Positions 15,694 to 24,669 are shown, counted from the stretch's first letter. The stretch is DNA of 44,164 bases from Promethearchaeota archaeon (GCA_016839745.1 JAEOTS010000059.1:1-44164), one strand, 5' to 3'. Made by a program: numbers and translations. Notes: a model not told the origin generated them from the sequence alone.

Positions 15694-16617
15694 ATGTCAT
15701 ATCGAGACCGCCTACGATCAGCGAAGGTTAGTTCAGAAGAGGATAGTCCTAGTGGACACTGTTGCGAAAATCCTTCAGTTGAATCTAAAGATGGTGATGT
15801 TGTCTGTTTAAACTGTGGAATGATTCAGAGTAGAAACTTGGTTGGAAACGAGAGGAGAGCATATACAGTAGAAGAAGTAAACAAACGAAGACGAACCGAA
15901 CCACGATGGCGAGAGTTCGGGCCAAGAACTATGCTACCAAATTCCAAGATTGATTCGAAAGGAAGATTAATTAACGCTAAAGGAAAAACTTTATTTTCCA
16001 GACTTTCAAAAATTCAAAATTCTTTAATTTCCAGCATTGAAAGAAACTTTTGGGAAGCAAAACCAAAGTTAAAAATGCTTACATCGAAATTGAACATTCC
16101 TGAATATATCAAAGAAACAGCATGGAAAATATATAGTGTTGTTGCAAGGAAGAAGTTAACCATGGGTAGATCTATCGATGGTTTTATTGCTGCTTCATTA
16201 TATGCTGCAATCAGAGTTCACGAATTTCCACGATTATTAGAGGAAGTTTGCGATGCTTCAATGACTCCGCGAAGGACTGTACATAGAAGCTTAGGAATGA
16301 TTGTGAAAGAAGTTTTACCAGAATTGAATCTAAGATATAAGCCAATTACAGCCGAACAGTTAGTATTTCGATTCGGAAATGATTTGGGCTTACCTATGGA
16401 AGTTCAGAAGAAAGCAATCGACATGCTCGCAGACGCATCAAAAAACGGACTATTAAGAACTGGGAAAGATCCTAAGGGATTAGCGGCAAGTGTAATTTAT
16501 ATGGCGGCCAAATCAAGTAACTGCCGAAAAACACAAGCAGAAGTCTCAGAAGTGGCCAAAGTTACAGAGGTCACATTACGGTCCCGATCCAAGCAAATTA
16601 GAATGAAATTAGCTTAA
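15694..16617 (+). CDS. tfb: Transcription initiation factor TFB (TFIIB homologue)
   Basis: 307 residues. TFB recruits RNA polymerase to TBP-bound promoters. The N-terminus has a zinc ribbon ending in CLNCG (C38, C41). A B-reader-like segment (RRRTEPRWREFGPRT) and two cyclin repeats follow (about 105-200 and 205-305), with recognisable GRSIDGFIAASLYAA and DPKGLAASVIYMAA helices. The first zinc knuckle is atypical: it reads HCCEN (H22, C23, C24) in place of CPxC or the eukaryotic CPNH, so the zinc ligands are unclear. The gene stands alone, with a strong BRE/TATA element, a long leader and upstream repeats, suggesting regulated expression. Other TFB paralogues probably exist elsewhere in the genome. 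Confidence 0.93.
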   Translation: MSYRDRLRSAKVSSEEDSPSGHCCENPSVESKDGDVVCLNCGMIQSRNLVGNERRAYTVEEVNKRRRTEPRWREFGPRTMLPNSKIDSKGRLINAKGKTLFSRLSKIQNSLISSIERNFWEAKPKLKMLTSKLNIPEYIKETAWKIYSVVARKKLTMGRSIDGFIAASLYAAIRVHEFPRLLEEVCDASMTPRRTVHRSLGMIVKEVLPELNLRYKPITAEQLVFRFGNDLGLPMEVQKKAIDMLADASKNGLLRTGKDPKGLAASVIYMAAKSSNCRKTQAEVSEVAKVTEVTLRSRSKQIRMKLA

Positions 16618-16953
16618 TCGGTTAAGAACTAGCTTTAATGGTTTTTTTATTATCTTTTTTTTTATTTTATATTTTTAAATTCTGATTAATTTACATTCAT
16701 TTATTATAAGCTAACGTTAAATAACTTAAAACTGAGTTTAAATGCATAATTTATGATATTTAAATTTTTACTTTTTCGTCTTGTATTCCAATTTTGTACA
16801 AATAAGGGAAATTATGGTTGTCTTTATTTTATACTTATTTTTTATTTTAATTAATACTAAGGGTTTAAATCATCGAGTTTAGATATTATAATAAGCTTGA
16901 TTGAAAGGTATACGAGTCCCAGTTAAGAAGTGACACTTGCGTAAGCGGTTTTA
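16618..16953. other. AT-rich spacer after TFB
   Basis: 336 bases without a credible gene. It begins with T-tracts (about 16642-16676) suited to ending the TFB transcript, followed by very AT-rich sequence. A slightly more balanced segment at about 16905-16947 immediately precedes the TTG start of the hydrolase gene. No repeat, tRNA or stable hairpin was recognised. Confidence 0.5.
16642..16676 (+). terminator. T-tract terminator after TFB
   Basis: Consecutive runs of T7, T9 and T4 lie 25-60 bases after the TFB stop codon on the coding strand. Such U-rich tracts are enough for archaeal termination. No paired GC stem is needed or seen. Confidence 0.4.
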
Positions 16954-18684
16954 TTGAATTTCAAATATACTGTACGGAAATTTAAAGGCATTTTTACTAT
17001 AAAGAATGTAAGTTATTCTTTACTTTTATTAAATACATTTTGTTTTGTCTCAGGTATATTATATATAGTTATTCCTGAATATTTACTACTTTGGGACATA
17101 TTTGGTGTAATTTTAACAGTTACTCTTTTTGATAACCTTTTATTAGTATATCTTAATTTATTGAAAGTTAATAAAGGGAGTAAATTAGGATATAGGTTGT
17201 ATATATTGGGGTATATTTTTCTTGCTTTTATGATATTTGCAATGTTTGGCATGATGCAAGGTAATCTTTTAAGTTCTGGAGCAATTTCTGATGGTTTTTT
17301 AGGAGGATATGCATTGACTCATCTCAGTTATTTTGGAATTTTAACATTTGGTATTATAATGGGATTATTTGATATTTTAACAAGAAAGAATTCTGATATA
17401 TGGAGTAAAGATATAGGAAGCGATAGAAGAAAATCCATGAAAGGTGTTAGATTTCAAAGAATTTTTAGGAAAATTTTAGTAGTTATATTTTGGAGTGGTT
17501 TTATTTTCGGTGTTTTTTGTGCTTTCATAACTCTCTTTGGCGTGTTTGAATTTGTAACAACCCAACTTGCTTATATTTCATCTCAATATGGAGTTTTCTT
17601 GTCGTTTATCTTCTTATCTAACACGATCATTCTATTAAAGTTAAAGCGGGGGAGATGGGATCGGAAGAAATTCCGTAGAGTAGCCCTCGTAGGAATTTTT
17701 GTTTCTACAGCATTACTAAGTCCTTTATTTCTTTCAAACATCACGGCATTAAATGCCGAAGTACGTTTTTCAGAGGCTTTTGGTCAAAATTGGCAACAAA
17801 AAATTCCTTCAGAAACTAACGATTACTTTTTACAAACTTCTTTTTCGACAGCAGGGTATTATTTAGGAATTCCATCTAAAGATTGCAATATAATAGAAAA
17901 TGTTCTATTTTACGACAATGAAAGCATTAAATTGTATTTTGATGCATATATGCCATTGGGGAAAGGAGAAGGGCTTCCAGGGCAGAATTCCACATTAATT
18001 CGAATTCACGGTGGAGGTTGGGTATCAGGTGATAAAGGAGAATCAAACATGATGCAGATGAATAAGTATTTCGCGGCTCAAGGGTATATAGTGTTTGATA
18101 TTCAATATGGTTTGTATGATTCCCCGATTGCAGCTATGGATTTTATTACACCTAGTTATAATAAAGGAGATTTTAATATTGACGACATGATTCGTCATAT
18201 TGGTGAATTTACTAAATACCTCACTGAAAATGCGAACGAATACGGAGCTAATCTAGATTCTGTTTTCTTTAGTGGAGGATCTTCAGGAGGACATCTCGCA
18301 AGTGCAGCAGGTTTAGCACTAGCGAGTGGCAATTATTCAAATTTATTTAGTCAGAACTTAACAATAAAAGGATTGATTCCATTCTATCCATCAAATGGCC
18401 AGATGGTATATTTTGGAATTGATGGAAAGGAAGAATTTACAGACCCAGCTAAATTAATCGAGCCTGGAAGTCCACCTTGCTTAATTTTTCAGGGTACTCA
18501 CGATGTTCTTACTTATTTTGGGATTAGTAATATTTTTAGAGATTCTTATTTAGCAAAAGGGAATACTAATTGTGCAATTATTTGGATGCTGTTAGGGGGG
18601 CACTCAAGTGATTTCTATTTTTCTGGTTATTATAATCAAATTTTTCTATACTTTATGGAACGCTTTATGTATCTTCATCTCTAA
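16954..18684 (+). CDS. Polytopic membrane protein fused to alpha/beta hydrolase (HSL/BD-FAE type)
   Basis: 576 residues. The N-terminal 260 hold about seven hydrophobic helices (about 21-41, 43-70, 80-101, 117-140, 172-196, 206-229, 243-262). A C-terminal alpha/beta hydrolase domain follows, with HGGGW (352-356, oxyanion hole), GGSSGG (441-446, nucleophile S444), acid D517 in GTHD and base H550 in GGH. This is a complete catalytic triad of the hormone-sensitive-lipase/carboxylesterase group, which hydrolyses ester bonds. The number of helices and positive-inside residues suggest the hydrolase lies outside the cell, but the topology is inferred. The start is a TTG at 16954; no upstream ATG is possible because of an in-frame stop at 16942. 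A membrane-lipid, glycan-ester or peptide substrate is possible. Confidence 0.78.
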   Translation: MNFKYTVRKFKGIFTIKNVSYSLLLLNTFCFVSGILYIVIPEYLLLWDIFGVILTVTLFDNLLLVYLNLLKVNKGSKLGYRLYILGYIFLAFMIFAMFGMMQGNLLSSGAISDGFLGGYALTHLSYFGILTFGIIMGLFDILTRKNSDIWSKDIGSDRRKSMKGVRFQRIFRKILVVIFWSGFIFGVFCAFITLFGVFEFVTTQLAYISSQYGVFLSFIFLSNTIILLKLKRGRWDRKKFRRVALVGIFVSTALLSPLFLSNITALNAEVRFSEAFGQNWQQKIPSETNDYFLQTSFSTAGYYLGIPSKDCNIIENVLFYDNESIKLYFDAYMPLGKGEGLPGQNSTLIRIHGGGWVSGDKGESNMMQMNKYFAAQGYIVFDIQYGLYDSPIAAMDFITPSYNKGDFNIDDMIRHIGEFTKYLTENANEYGANLDSVFFSGGSSGGHLASAAGLALASGNYSNLFSQNLTIKGLIPFYPSNGQMVYFGIDGKEEFTDPAKLIEPGSPPCLIFQGTHDVLTYFGISNIFRDSYLAKGNTNCAIIWMLLGGHSSDFYFSGYYNQIFLYFMERFMYLHL

Positions 18685-18852
18685 AATCTTAAGACTTTAT
18701 AATCTTCTATGAGTTTAATCTTGAATATTCAAAAATGATAATCATTTTTTGAAATTCTACTCATGTTATGTCTATTTTTGCACATATGTATAAAAGGAAG
18801 CTAATAATAATATCTTAGTATATATAATTTTGTATATTTATTGCGTGATAGT

Positions 18853-20061
18853 ATGGAGCCATTTACAATCATTATAAATGTTTTAGTTATTGTCATCGGT
18901 TACCTAATTGGTTCAATAAATCCAGCTTATATTTTTGGAAGATTGAAAAATTTCGACATACGTGAAAAAGGAGATGGTATTGCTGGAACGGTTAATACTT
19001 TTAAAAGTTTAGGCATGAAATATGCTATACCTACGGGTACTTTTGATTTTTTTAAAGGTATTTTAGCGATCTATTTATCATTGTTAATTGGTGCTGATTT
19101 TATATTTGCACAATTAAGCGGTTTAGCTGCTATTGCGGGACATGTTCTTCCTTTTTACATTAAATTTCGCGGAGGGCAAGGCATGGCGACCACTTCAGGC
19201 ATCTTACTTGCGTATTTGTTAAATTATCTTCTTACTGGTCCCGAAATGCTAATCTTTATTTTTGCCTATTTAATATTTGTACTCGCCATTTTTGTTTTTG
19301 TTACGAAAACAGGGATCATTGTAGCTATTATAGCGCTCGGTTTAGTTGGATACGCAGCATTTATTTATTATCCAGGAAATCCTTATAATCTTTTCTTTTT
19401 GATTGTAGTCGTATACGATATATCGGTTTCTCTCTATGATACGATAAAAGGAAAAGTCATAAAAATTGAAGATGAAACTTTTAAAACTCACTGGTGGCGG
19501 GTAGCTATGAGACCATTTGCTTTTTTATTTATCTTTTTTTATATAATCTTCACCCAAATTGTAGCTCTTCTTATTATAGGGATTGTTGCAATGGTTTTTA
19601 TTGCGCTTGATATAACGAGATTCCTAAATAAACAAACCAACGAACTTTTAACGGTGAAAATCAAATCTATCTTTAGGAAAAACGAAGTAAAGAAATTTTC
19701 TTCTATGACAATATTTCTTGTGGCTGCTTTCATTACCATTCTTGTGTTTGAGAAAAATATTGCCATTACTGCTTTAACATTCCTAATTTTTGGCGATATT
19801 TTTAGTAAAATATTTGGATTAGCTTTTGGTAGGCATAAGATATTTCAAAAGACTTTAGAGGGCACATTAGCGTATTTTGGATGCGTGTTAATCTGCGGTT
19901 TCGTCCTTTACAATATTTTAGACATACCTTTATTTATATTGATAATCGGAGGAATTACGGCGCCCCTTGTTGAATTATTTTCCTTTCAACTCAACGATAA
20001 CTTTACGGTTTCTCTAATAAGTGGATCTGTTATGACTGTAGCAAGAGTCTTTGGTGTTTAA
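18853..20061 (+). CDS. Fusion: divergent PlsY-like acyltransferase + dolichol-kinase/CTP-transferase-like domain
   Basis: 402 residues from the ATG at 18853 (GTGAT just upstream; a TTG at 18841 is the alternative). Residues 1-200 match PlsY, the membrane glycerol-3-phosphate acyltransferase: GSINPAYIFGRL (20-31), DIREKGDG (35-42), DFFKG, and GHVLPFYIKFRGGQGMAT (96-113). Departures from PlsY are D for S and I for N in the GSGN motif, Arg/Gln for the two Lys of FKGGK, and no RHxxNI third motif. Residues about 225-402 match the CTP-dependent dolichol/diacylglycerol/phytol kinase family: DITR (253-256), FGDIFSKIFG, GRHKIFQKTLEGTLA (326-340) and late hydrophobic helices. About 12 TM helices in all. 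Function is probably polar-lipid or polyprenol phosphorylation/acylation. The altered PlsY residues make classical acyltransfer uncertain. Confidence 0.72.
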   Translation: MEPFTIIINVLVIVIGYLIGSINPAYIFGRLKNFDIREKGDGIAGTVNTFKSLGMKYAIPTGTFDFFKGILAIYLSLLIGADFIFAQLSGLAAIAGHVLPFYIKFRGGQGMATTSGILLAYLLNYLLTGPEMLIFIFAYLIFVLAIFVFVTKTGIIVAIIALGLVGYAAFIYYPGNPYNLFFLIVVVYDISVSLYDTIKGKVIKIEDETFKTHWWRVAMRPFAFLFIFFYIIFTQIVALLIIGIVAMVFIALDITRFLNKQTNELLTVKIKSIFRKNEVKKFSSMTIFLVAAFITILVFEKNIAITALTFLIFGDIFSKIFGLAFGRHKIFQKTLEGTLAYFGCVLICGFVLYNILDIPLFILIIGGITAPLVELFSFQLNDNFTVSLISGSVMTVARVFGV

Positions 20062-20086
20062 TTGGGTAGAAATTTAATCTAAAACT

Positions 20087-20101
20087 CTTTTTTTTATTTT
20101 T
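20087..20101 (+). terminator. T-tract terminator after the PlsY fusion gene
   Basis: C-T8-A-T5 begins 26 bases after the stop codon. It is a simple U-tract terminator candidate without a stem. Confidence 0.35.
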
Positions 20102-20180
20102 CAGTTCCTCATAAATATGTCAGTTTAAAGAGTTTATGAAAAAAATTGTTATATAATACTACATTATCTTATTTATAGAA

Positions 20181-20969
20181 ATGTCTTATATAGAGAAGAA
20201 GTATAACAATAAAATTTCAGAAGTATTTGATGAACTTACTATTATAGAGGAAGATATCCTTAAACTCTTTACATTCAAATCCACTAAGCACTCTGAGAAA
20301 ATCGCAAAATTATGCGCTCTAAGCAATAGAAATGTTAACCTCATTTTAAAGAAATATTATCCAGAAATTAAGCAAATTAGCGATAAGCTTAGGATTAAAT
20401 CTCGCTTGAAATTTTATTACGATTTAATAGATAAGTTAACGCACTATATAAGATGTGTTGAAGAATTTCAAAAATTAGACGATCAATACTACGACACCAT
20501 TATTGATTTCATTGAAGAGAAAGAAAGATTGATTTCTGGCAAATATCGAGAAATTTGTTCTCACGAATTAACTGTGTTTTACGACAAGACTACCCGGGAA
20601 GAACTTGAGCGCGTATTGGCAGAAAAAATAGAAATGGGAAGTAAACAATATTTTACTTTTGGTTCATTAGAAACAGAAATCAAAAAGATAGCAGAAATCG
20701 CTGGAGCAGATGAGATAGCCATCATAGATAACGAGGAAATGTTAAGAAGGGCGGAGTTTATCAGGAATCCTAGAACAATTATCAACTATTCTGTCTATTC
20801 AACAGACGAGGAATTATTGAAAGATATCGGGAGAGAACTAAAGGAATTCCTCATCTCGAAAGGTTATGAAGCTGTAATCTTACTGCTAGAAATCACTGAT
20901 CTTACACTCGAGCGAGAATTTATAACTGCTTCTATAATAACTAATGCCAAGTTAAATCCTGATTATTAA
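20181..20969 (+). CDS. Unknown mostly helical protein
   Basis: 262 residues, ATG at 20181. The N-terminal 130 are strongly helical and charged. Residues 20-60 could form a small helix-turn-helix (IEEDILKLFTFKSTKHSEKI, then LCALSNRNVNLILKKY), but no wing is obvious. The C-terminal part alternates strand and helix (DEIAIIDNEEML, INYSVYSTDEE, EAVILLLEITDLTL). No signal peptide, TM helix, metal motif or nucleotide-binding loop is visible. I do not recognise the family. It lies between the PlsY fusion and ProRS genes, each separated by about 90-120 bases, so it is probably transcribed independently. Confidence 0.65.
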   Translation: MSYIEKKYNNKISEVFDELTIIEEDILKLFTFKSTKHSEKIAKLCALSNRNVNLILKKYYPEIKQISDKLRIKSRLKFYYDLIDKLTHYIRCVEEFQKLDDQYYDTIIDFIEEKERLISGKYREICSHELTVFYDKTTREELERVLAEKIEMGSKQYFTFGSLETEIKKIAEIAGADEIAIIDNEEMLRRAEFIRNPRTIINYSVYSTDEELLKDIGRELKEFLISKGYEAVILLLEITDLTLEREFITASIITNAKLNPDY

Positions 20970-21058
20970 GTATATTGGAAGATATTAATTTTTTAATTCA
21001 TACTTGTTAGAGCTCAAAAAATATATAACTTTTAATGCATTTATTTTAATGATAGTTT

Positions 21059-22534
21059 ATGGCTAAAAAGAAGGAGGAGGCTCCCTTAACCGGAATAACA
21101 ATATCTAAAGAAGAGGATTTTTCTGGTTGGTTTACGGAGCTAATAAACAAGGCAGAGCTAGCGGATATTAGATATAACATTAAGGGATTTGTTGTATATC
21201 GAGAATGGGCAACCATCACAATAAAAAAGATGTATGCCAAGTATGAAAAATGTCTGGAAGATAAAGGACACATGCCGCTGACTATGCCTTCGTTGATTCC
21301 AGAATCGAATTTTCTCTTAGAAGCAGAGCATGTCAAAGGTTTCGCTCCAGAAGTATTTTGGGTGACTGAAGCAGGTAGTTCAGGAAAGTTAGCAGAACGA
21401 TTAGCATTACGACCTACAAGTGAAACAGCTCTATATAAAATGTACTCCTTGTGGATTCGAAGTTATAAAGATTTACCTTTCAAGAGGTATCTGTCATGTC
21501 AAGTTTGGAGATATGAAGGTAAAGCAACAAGACCCTTTTTTAGAGCAAGAGAATTTCATTGGATTGAATCACATAATGTATTTACTACTATGGAAGGAGC
21601 AATGAATCAAGTAAAAGAGGATATGGAAACGACCTATGAGATGCTTCAGGATGAGGCTTGTATTCCTATTATTTTTTTCCAAAGGCCAGAGTGGGATAAA
21701 TTCGCAGGGGCAGTTCACACATACGCTGCGGATGCTTTAATGGGTTCTGGAAAAGTCCTTCAGTTACCATCTACACATCTATTAGGGCAGAATTTTGCCA
21801 AACCATTTAATGTAAAATTTATCGATACCGATGGGAAAGAGCAATATGGGTATCAGACATGCTATGGCCCTGCTCAGAGCAGAAACTATGGAGCAATGAT
21901 CGCCTATTTGGGTGATGATAAAGGCTTAGTGTTACCTTTTGATTTTGCACCAATTCAAATTATTATAATACCTATTATCTTTAAAGGAAAAGAAACTCTA
22001 GTGTTGGAAAAAGCAAAAGAATTATACAACATCTTCAAAGATGAATACAGTGTTAAAATTGATGATTCAGACGAATCTGTTGGAAATAAATTTTATTTTT
22101 GGGAGTTAAAAGGAGTTCCTATTCGAATTGAGATAGGTCCCAAAGACATTGAAAAAAGCCAAGTAGTAATTGTCAAAAGACACGATGGTCAAAAATTCTT
22201 TGTTGAAGAAAACGAATTAAAAGAATTCATAAATAACCTCGCAGATAATTATACAAAAGAAATAAAAGAGAAAAGTTTTGTCGATTTTGAGTCACAGATA
22301 GAAGTTGCGTATGAAAAAGACGCTGCTATTAAAGCTATTAATAACGGAAAAATTGTGTGTTGTGGATTTTGTTCAATAGATTTTGATGGTGAACATTGTG
22401 CAGAAGTAGTTGAGAAAGATATTGGGGGATTCGTGCGTGGTAAACGAATTGATGAGGAAAAACATGAATTTGCAACTTGTATAATTTGTAAAAAACCAGC
22501 GACTTGTACAGTTTATATTGCTAAAAGTTATTAA
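21059..22534 (+). CDS. proS: Prolyl-tRNA synthetase, archaeal/eukaryotic type
   Basis: 491 residues, the normal length for the archaeal-type enzyme lacking the bacterial editing insertion. Class II motifs are visible: LRPTSETALYKMYSLWI (motif-2 region and proline/ATP pocket), RYLSCQVWRYE, FRAREFHWIE, a motif 3 near GLVLPFDFAPIQIIIIPI, then the anticodon-binding domain. A C-terminal Cys-rich zinc domain follows (CCGFC, HC, CIICKKPATC), ending in KSY. The terminal tyrosine is characteristic of this ProRS type. It charges tRNA-Pro. The ATG at 21059 is clear. Confidence 0.95.
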   Translation: MAKKKEEAPLTGITISKEEDFSGWFTELINKAELADIRYNIKGFVVYREWATITIKKMYAKYEKCLEDKGHMPLTMPSLIPESNFLLEAEHVKGFAPEVFWVTEAGSSGKLAERLALRPTSETALYKMYSLWIRSYKDLPFKRYLSCQVWRYEGKATRPFFRAREFHWIESHNVFTTMEGAMNQVKEDMETTYEMLQDEACIPIIFFQRPEWDKFAGAVHTYAADALMGSGKVLQLPSTHLLGQNFAKPFNVKFIDTDGKEQYGYQTCYGPAQSRNYGAMIAYLGDDKGLVLPFDFAPIQIIIIPIIFKGKETLVLEKAKELYNIFKDEYSVKIDDSDESVGNKFYFWELKGVPIRIEIGPKDIEKSQVVIVKRHDGQKFFVEENELKEFINNLADNYTKEIKEKSFVDFESQIEVAYEKDAAIKAINNGKIVCCGFCSIDFDGEHCAEVVEKDIGGFVRGKRIDEEKHEFATCIICKKPATCTVYIAKSY

Positions 22535-22579
22535 GTAATGATAAAAGAAAAAAAGAGGTATTAACAGCTAATTTTCATT

Positions 22580-22873
22580 TTATCTTTCTGTGTATCCAAT
22601 AAATCCAGCAACTAAGATTAGTATTCCTCCAGCCAAGCTGCTAAATATTATTATTACTATACCTAATCCCACAAATAATAACCAATTCATAGGTACAGGA
22701 TTACCAGGTTTAATAACACTAAGTAAAACAATGACACTAAGAATGATTGATATTACTATTGATATTACTTTGGAAGTATCAATGTTCCGTTCGTTAAAAC
22801 CTATTATAGTTTCAATTAATGTAATTGCTCCACCTATACCTGCTAACAATCTCATTAAGTCTTCTTCTCTCAT
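22580..22873 (-). CDS. Small three-TM membrane protein
   Basis: 97 residues. Hydrophobic helices lie at about 6-25, 36-54 and 63-92; the last may form two short segments. The ATG at 22873 has GTGATG upstream, which supports that start. It is convergent with proS. No family is recognised. Confidence 0.6.
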   Translation of the reverse strand: MREEDLMRLLAGIGGAITLIETIIGFNERNIDTSKVISIVISIILSVIVLLSVIKPGNPVPMNWLLFVGLGIVIIIFSSLAGGILILVAGFIGYTER

Positions 22874-23072
22874 TTCATCACTTCATATTTTATTGTTTAT
22901 AGAAATTGTTTTAGTCGTGTCTAAGTGCTTTTTTTAGATTTATAGTGTTAATCTAGTTATTTAAATCCAATTGGAATAAGATTAATATTTTTTAACTTAT
23001 TTTCTAAAGAAAGAGACTTTTTATCTTTTTCAAAATTAATTTCGTACAATATACTTTATAGGATGTAGGAAT

Positions 23073-23708
23073 ATGAAACAGGTGGATAAATTCTATGGAA
23101 ATATGATTGTAAGTCACATAGTCGTAGTTGGAGCTTTGATTGGTTTTTTAACAGCTATCACAGCAATATTGTTATATATTTCAGGAGATCCTACATTTAG
23201 CTTTATAACTCATTGGGTTAGTCATTTAGGGGTAGGTCCGAACGGTTCCAATGTTGTTTTTAATGGAGGTATGGTATACTCAGGTATTATTAGTTGGATT
23301 TATAGTTTATATCTAGCAGGATATTTACACAAAAAAGGAGCAATAAAATTTTTAATTATTATATCTCTAGGATGCGGTATTATGTTAGGAATTGGCCTTC
23401 TGTTGATTGGAATCTTTCCTTTAGAGTTAATTTTTGGAATACACAATATTGCTGCTGGACTTTTCTTTTACGGAGGAATGTTTAGTTGTATCATTTATGG
23501 AATCACTGCGTATCTCACTCCAAGTATATCAAAATTACACTCTATTATTGGATTTATGATAGCAACAGTTTTTTTAGCATATATCATAATTAATTCTCTA
23601 CCTCTTAACATCTCATTTAAAATGGTCGCGGAATGGGCTGTATTTTTCGCAATTCCGACTTGGATATTGTCTCAAGGTATTATTATTTTAAGATCAAACC
23701 GTACATGA
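23073..23708 (+). CDS. DUF998-like integral membrane protein
   Basis: 211 residues with six hydrophobic helices. The SHLGVGPNGSNVVFNGGMVYSG segment after the first helix is the DUF998 signature (SxLG-x-G-x-N/pxxxxFN-x-G). Function of the family is unknown. The ATG at 23073 follows GGATGTAGGA. It lies 33 bases upstream of the metallo-beta-lactamase-fold gene and is probably co-transcribed with it. Confidence 0.75.
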   Translation: MKQVDKFYGNMIVSHIVVVGALIGFLTAITAILLYISGDPTFSFITHWVSHLGVGPNGSNVVFNGGMVYSGIISWIYSLYLAGYLHKKGAIKFLIIISLGCGIMLGIGLLLIGIFPLELIFGIHNIAAGLFFYGGMFSCIIYGITAYLTPSISKLHSIIGFMIATVFLAYIIINSLPLNISFKMVAEWAVFFAIPTWILSQGIIILRSNRT

Positions 23709-23741
23709 CTTTAAGAATTTAAAAATTTAAATAAGTTTATC

Positions 23742-24647
23742 ATGGAAGAGTTCATTAAACCTTTATCTATTGAATTTGAAGGTATTTATTTTATTGAAGG
23801 AGAACAACGTGCTAGATACCCTTATTCGAATTCTATGTTAATCGGAGATTATTTAATAGATACGGGGATTTCTCCTAGAAGATTAAAGAGATTAAAAAAG
23901 AATTTTCCAATCAATAAGGTTTTTTTAACCCATTGGCATGAGGATCATATTTCTGGTAATTATTTATTAAGAGATGCGAAGTTCTATTGTCATTCTAAAG
24001 ATAAATCACCAATTGAAAATGTTGATGAAATGATACCTCTTTATAATGTTAGAAATACTCCCGTTGAAGATGAGCTAAAAAGCTTAATTGAACTTCTTAG
24101 GATGCGTAACATTAAAATAGACAACTTAATTGAAGACAACGATATTTTTAACATTGGGGATCAGTTGAAATTAAAAGTTCTTTTTACTCCTGGTCATACT
24201 GCCGGGCATTGTGCATTCTATGAACTCAATTCAAAAATAGCTTTTCTTGGTGATATCGACCTGACTAAGCATCCCTATTATGGAAATCTTGATGCTAGTT
24301 TAATAGAATTTGAGGAATCTATAGCTAAAATTAAAAGTATAGATGCGGATATTGTGGTTACAGGACATAGGGGAATAATTGAAGGGAAGACACAAATTCA
24401 TGAGGAAATTGAGAAGTACAAGTCAATCTTGCAAGAACGGGACGATAGAATTCTTACTTTTTTCTCAGAAATCAGTAGTCCAGTTAGATTAAACGATTTA
24501 AGAAGCAAAAATATTATATATCGAAAGTATTCTGCCTTTAAGGATTTTGAACTTATTGCTGAAGTTTTAATGATTGAAAAGCATTTAGAGAAGTTCCTAA
24601 AAATGAATATTATTTCAAGAAAGGATGATGGTTTCATTCTAAATTAA
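23742..24647 (+). CDS. Metallo-beta-lactamase-fold hydrolase with C-terminal helical domain
   Basis: 301 residues. HWHEDH (64-69) gives the HxHxDH metal motif; HTAGH, GDID and TGHRG supply the remaining His/Asp ligands of a dinuclear zinc site. The last 80 residues are helical with two winged-helix-like segments, resembling the C-terminal domain of LACTB2-type enzymes. Reaction: hydrolysis of an ester, thioester, lactone or phosphodiester; substrate not determinable. Cytoplasmic. Its likely operon partner is the DUF998 gene just upstream. Confidence 0.82.
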   Translation: MEEFIKPLSIEFEGIYFIEGEQRARYPYSNSMLIGDYLIDTGISPRRLKRLKKNFPINKVFLTHWHEDHISGNYLLRDAKFYCHSKDKSPIENVDEMIPLYNVRNTPVEDELKSLIELLRMRNIKIDNLIEDNDIFNIGDQLKLKVLFTPGHTAGHCAFYELNSKIAFLGDIDLTKHPYYGNLDASLIEFEESIAKIKSIDADIVVTGHRGIIEGKTQIHEEIEKYKSILQERDDRILTFFSEISSPVRLNDLRSKNIIYRKYSAFKDFELIAEVLMIEKHLEKFLKMNIISRKDDGFILN

Positions 24648-24669
24648 ATAAAAGAAAAAATAAAATTTA

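Noticed and set aside
18685..18852. Start of the PlsY fusion at the TTG 18841
   Set aside because: GTGAT, the local ribosome-binding pattern, lies between this TTG and the ATG at 18853, which makes the ATG the better start.
21046..21336. 96-codon frame opposite the start of proS
   Set aside because: Complete overlap with the conserved ProRS N-terminus; no promoter or family.
22590..22937. 115-codon frame opposite the small membrane protein
   Set aside because: Mirror of a hydrophobic coding region; the minus-strand frame has the proper GTGATG and the membrane-protein pattern.
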